A DNA stretch of 5,815 nucleotides from Omnitrophica WOR_2 bacterium GWA2_47_8 (GTDB taxonomy: Bacteria > Omnitrophota > Gorgyraeia > Zapsychrales > GWA2-47-8): positions 1 through 5,815 of the forward strand of contig MHFY01000067.1 of NCBI GenBank assembly GCA_001805375.1, read 5' to 3'. The first letter of the stretch is position 1. Each line of letters begins with the position of its first letter. The translations under genes and the position numbers were made by a program. Below the pieces are notes generated by a model. It was not told the origin of the DNA and searched no databases. It worked only from the letters and a program-made list of their open reading frames with translations. This document shows, piece after piece, positions 5,391 to 5,815 of this stretch.

Positions 5391-5815
5391 TGCACCAACG
5401 ATTAGAAAAAATCAAGGTTTTGGCCATGGATGTTGATGGTATTTTGACTAACGGCAAGATCGTGCTCGATGACGCCGGCAAAGAATTAAAATTCTTTGAC
5501 GTGCAGGACGGTTACGGCCTGGTGTTATTGAGAAGGGCCGGGGTCAAGACAGCGATCATCAGCGCCCGCTCAGCGAAAGCAGTCACGGCCCGGGCCAAAG
5601 ATCTAAAGATCGACTGCGTTTATCAGGATGCCCAGCCGAAACTTAAGGCCTTTGAAAAAATGTTGAAAAAGTTGAAAGTGGCGGATGAAGAGGTCTGCTT
5701 TATGGGGGATGACTTGCCGGACCTGGATGTTTTAAAGCGGGTAGGATTCGCGGTCGGTGTCCCTAACGCCGTTTTGGAGATCAAAAGGATCTGTCATTAC
5801 ATCACCAAACGATCC
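5390..5815 (+). CDS. kdsC: 3-deoxy-D-manno-octulosonate 8-phosphate phosphatase, 3' end cut by window edge
   Basis: KdsC hydrolyses Kdo 8-phosphate to Kdo plus phosphate, the step between KdsA and KdsB. The frame is open from the ATG to the right edge, giving 142 residues of an expected 165-190. HAD-superfamily motifs are present: motif I MDVDGILTNG (13-22) with nucleophile Asp14 and acid/base Asp16, the KdsC-typical FFDVQDGYGLVLLRRAG (35-51), motif II around Ser58 in AIISAR, Lys84 in QPKLKAF as motif III, and GDDLPDL (106-112) as the Mg-binding motif IV. There is no cap domain insertion, as expected for the tetrameric C0-type enzyme. Motif II reads ISAR where ISGR or ITGR is usual. The missing C-terminus should contain the Gly-Gly-x-Gly-Ala-Val-Arg-Glu tail. 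The start overlaps the kdsD stop by one base (TAATG) and AAGGCGGG (5373-5380) lies nine bases upstream as a good ribosome binding site. Confidence 0.94.
   Translation, partial: MHQRLEKIKVLAMDVDGILTNGKIVLDDAGKELKFFDVQDGYGLVLLRRAGVKTAIISARSAKAVTARAKDLKIDCVYQDAQPKLKAFEKMLKKLKVADEEVCFMGDDLPDLDVLKRVGFAVGVPNAVLEIKRICHYITKRS

Overview
The window is a lipopolysaccharide (LPS) sugar gene cluster, all on the + strand, from a Gram-negative (diderm) bacterium. The evidence is two family-9 glycosyltransferases of the heptosyltransferase type, a heptose-phosphate kinase, and the four enzymes that take ribulose 5-phosphate to CMP-Kdo, the activated form of the inner-core sugar Kdo. No phylum can be proved by eye. 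The monofunctional heptose kinase, the Cys-type (metal-dependent) KdsA and the tight gene packing remind me of uncultured deep-branching diderms such as Omnitrophota, but that is an impression and not a result.

Layout. Positions 2-277 hold the C-terminal end of a first GT9 glycosyltransferase, cut by the left edge. It overlaps by 4 bp a second, complete GT9 gene (274-1314). A 261-bp gap (1315-1575) follows. It is clearly more AT-rich than the genes and full of inverted repeats: a 15-bp terminal inverted repeat pair (1334-1348 / 1518-1532) encloses at least three further stem-loops, one of which has a competing 12-bp perfect partner. Just before the next gene lies a possible promoter whose start point would fall almost on the ATG. 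Then come six tightly packed genes: rfaE1/hldA (1576-2610), kdsB (2611-3351), a small six-cysteine protein of unknown function (3355-3603), kdsA (3613-4434), kdsD/kpsF (4431-5390) and kdsC (5390 to the right edge, incomplete).

How the genes work together. KdsD isomerises D-ribulose 5-phosphate to D-arabinose 5-phosphate. KdsA condenses this with phosphoenolpyruvate to Kdo 8-phosphate. KdsC removes the phosphate, and KdsB activates Kdo with CTP to CMP-Kdo. RfaE1 phosphorylates heptose 7-phosphate on the way to ADP-heptose, the donor used by GT9 heptosyltransferases. The run therefore couples Kdo supply, part of heptose supply and heptose transfer. Not seen here are the Kdo transferase (WaaA) and the remaining ADP-heptose genes (gmhA, gmhB, hldC, hldD).

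The parts not explained by ordinary LPS biosynthesis are the structured AT-rich element at 1334-1532 and the cysteine-rich small protein placed inside the Kdo operon.
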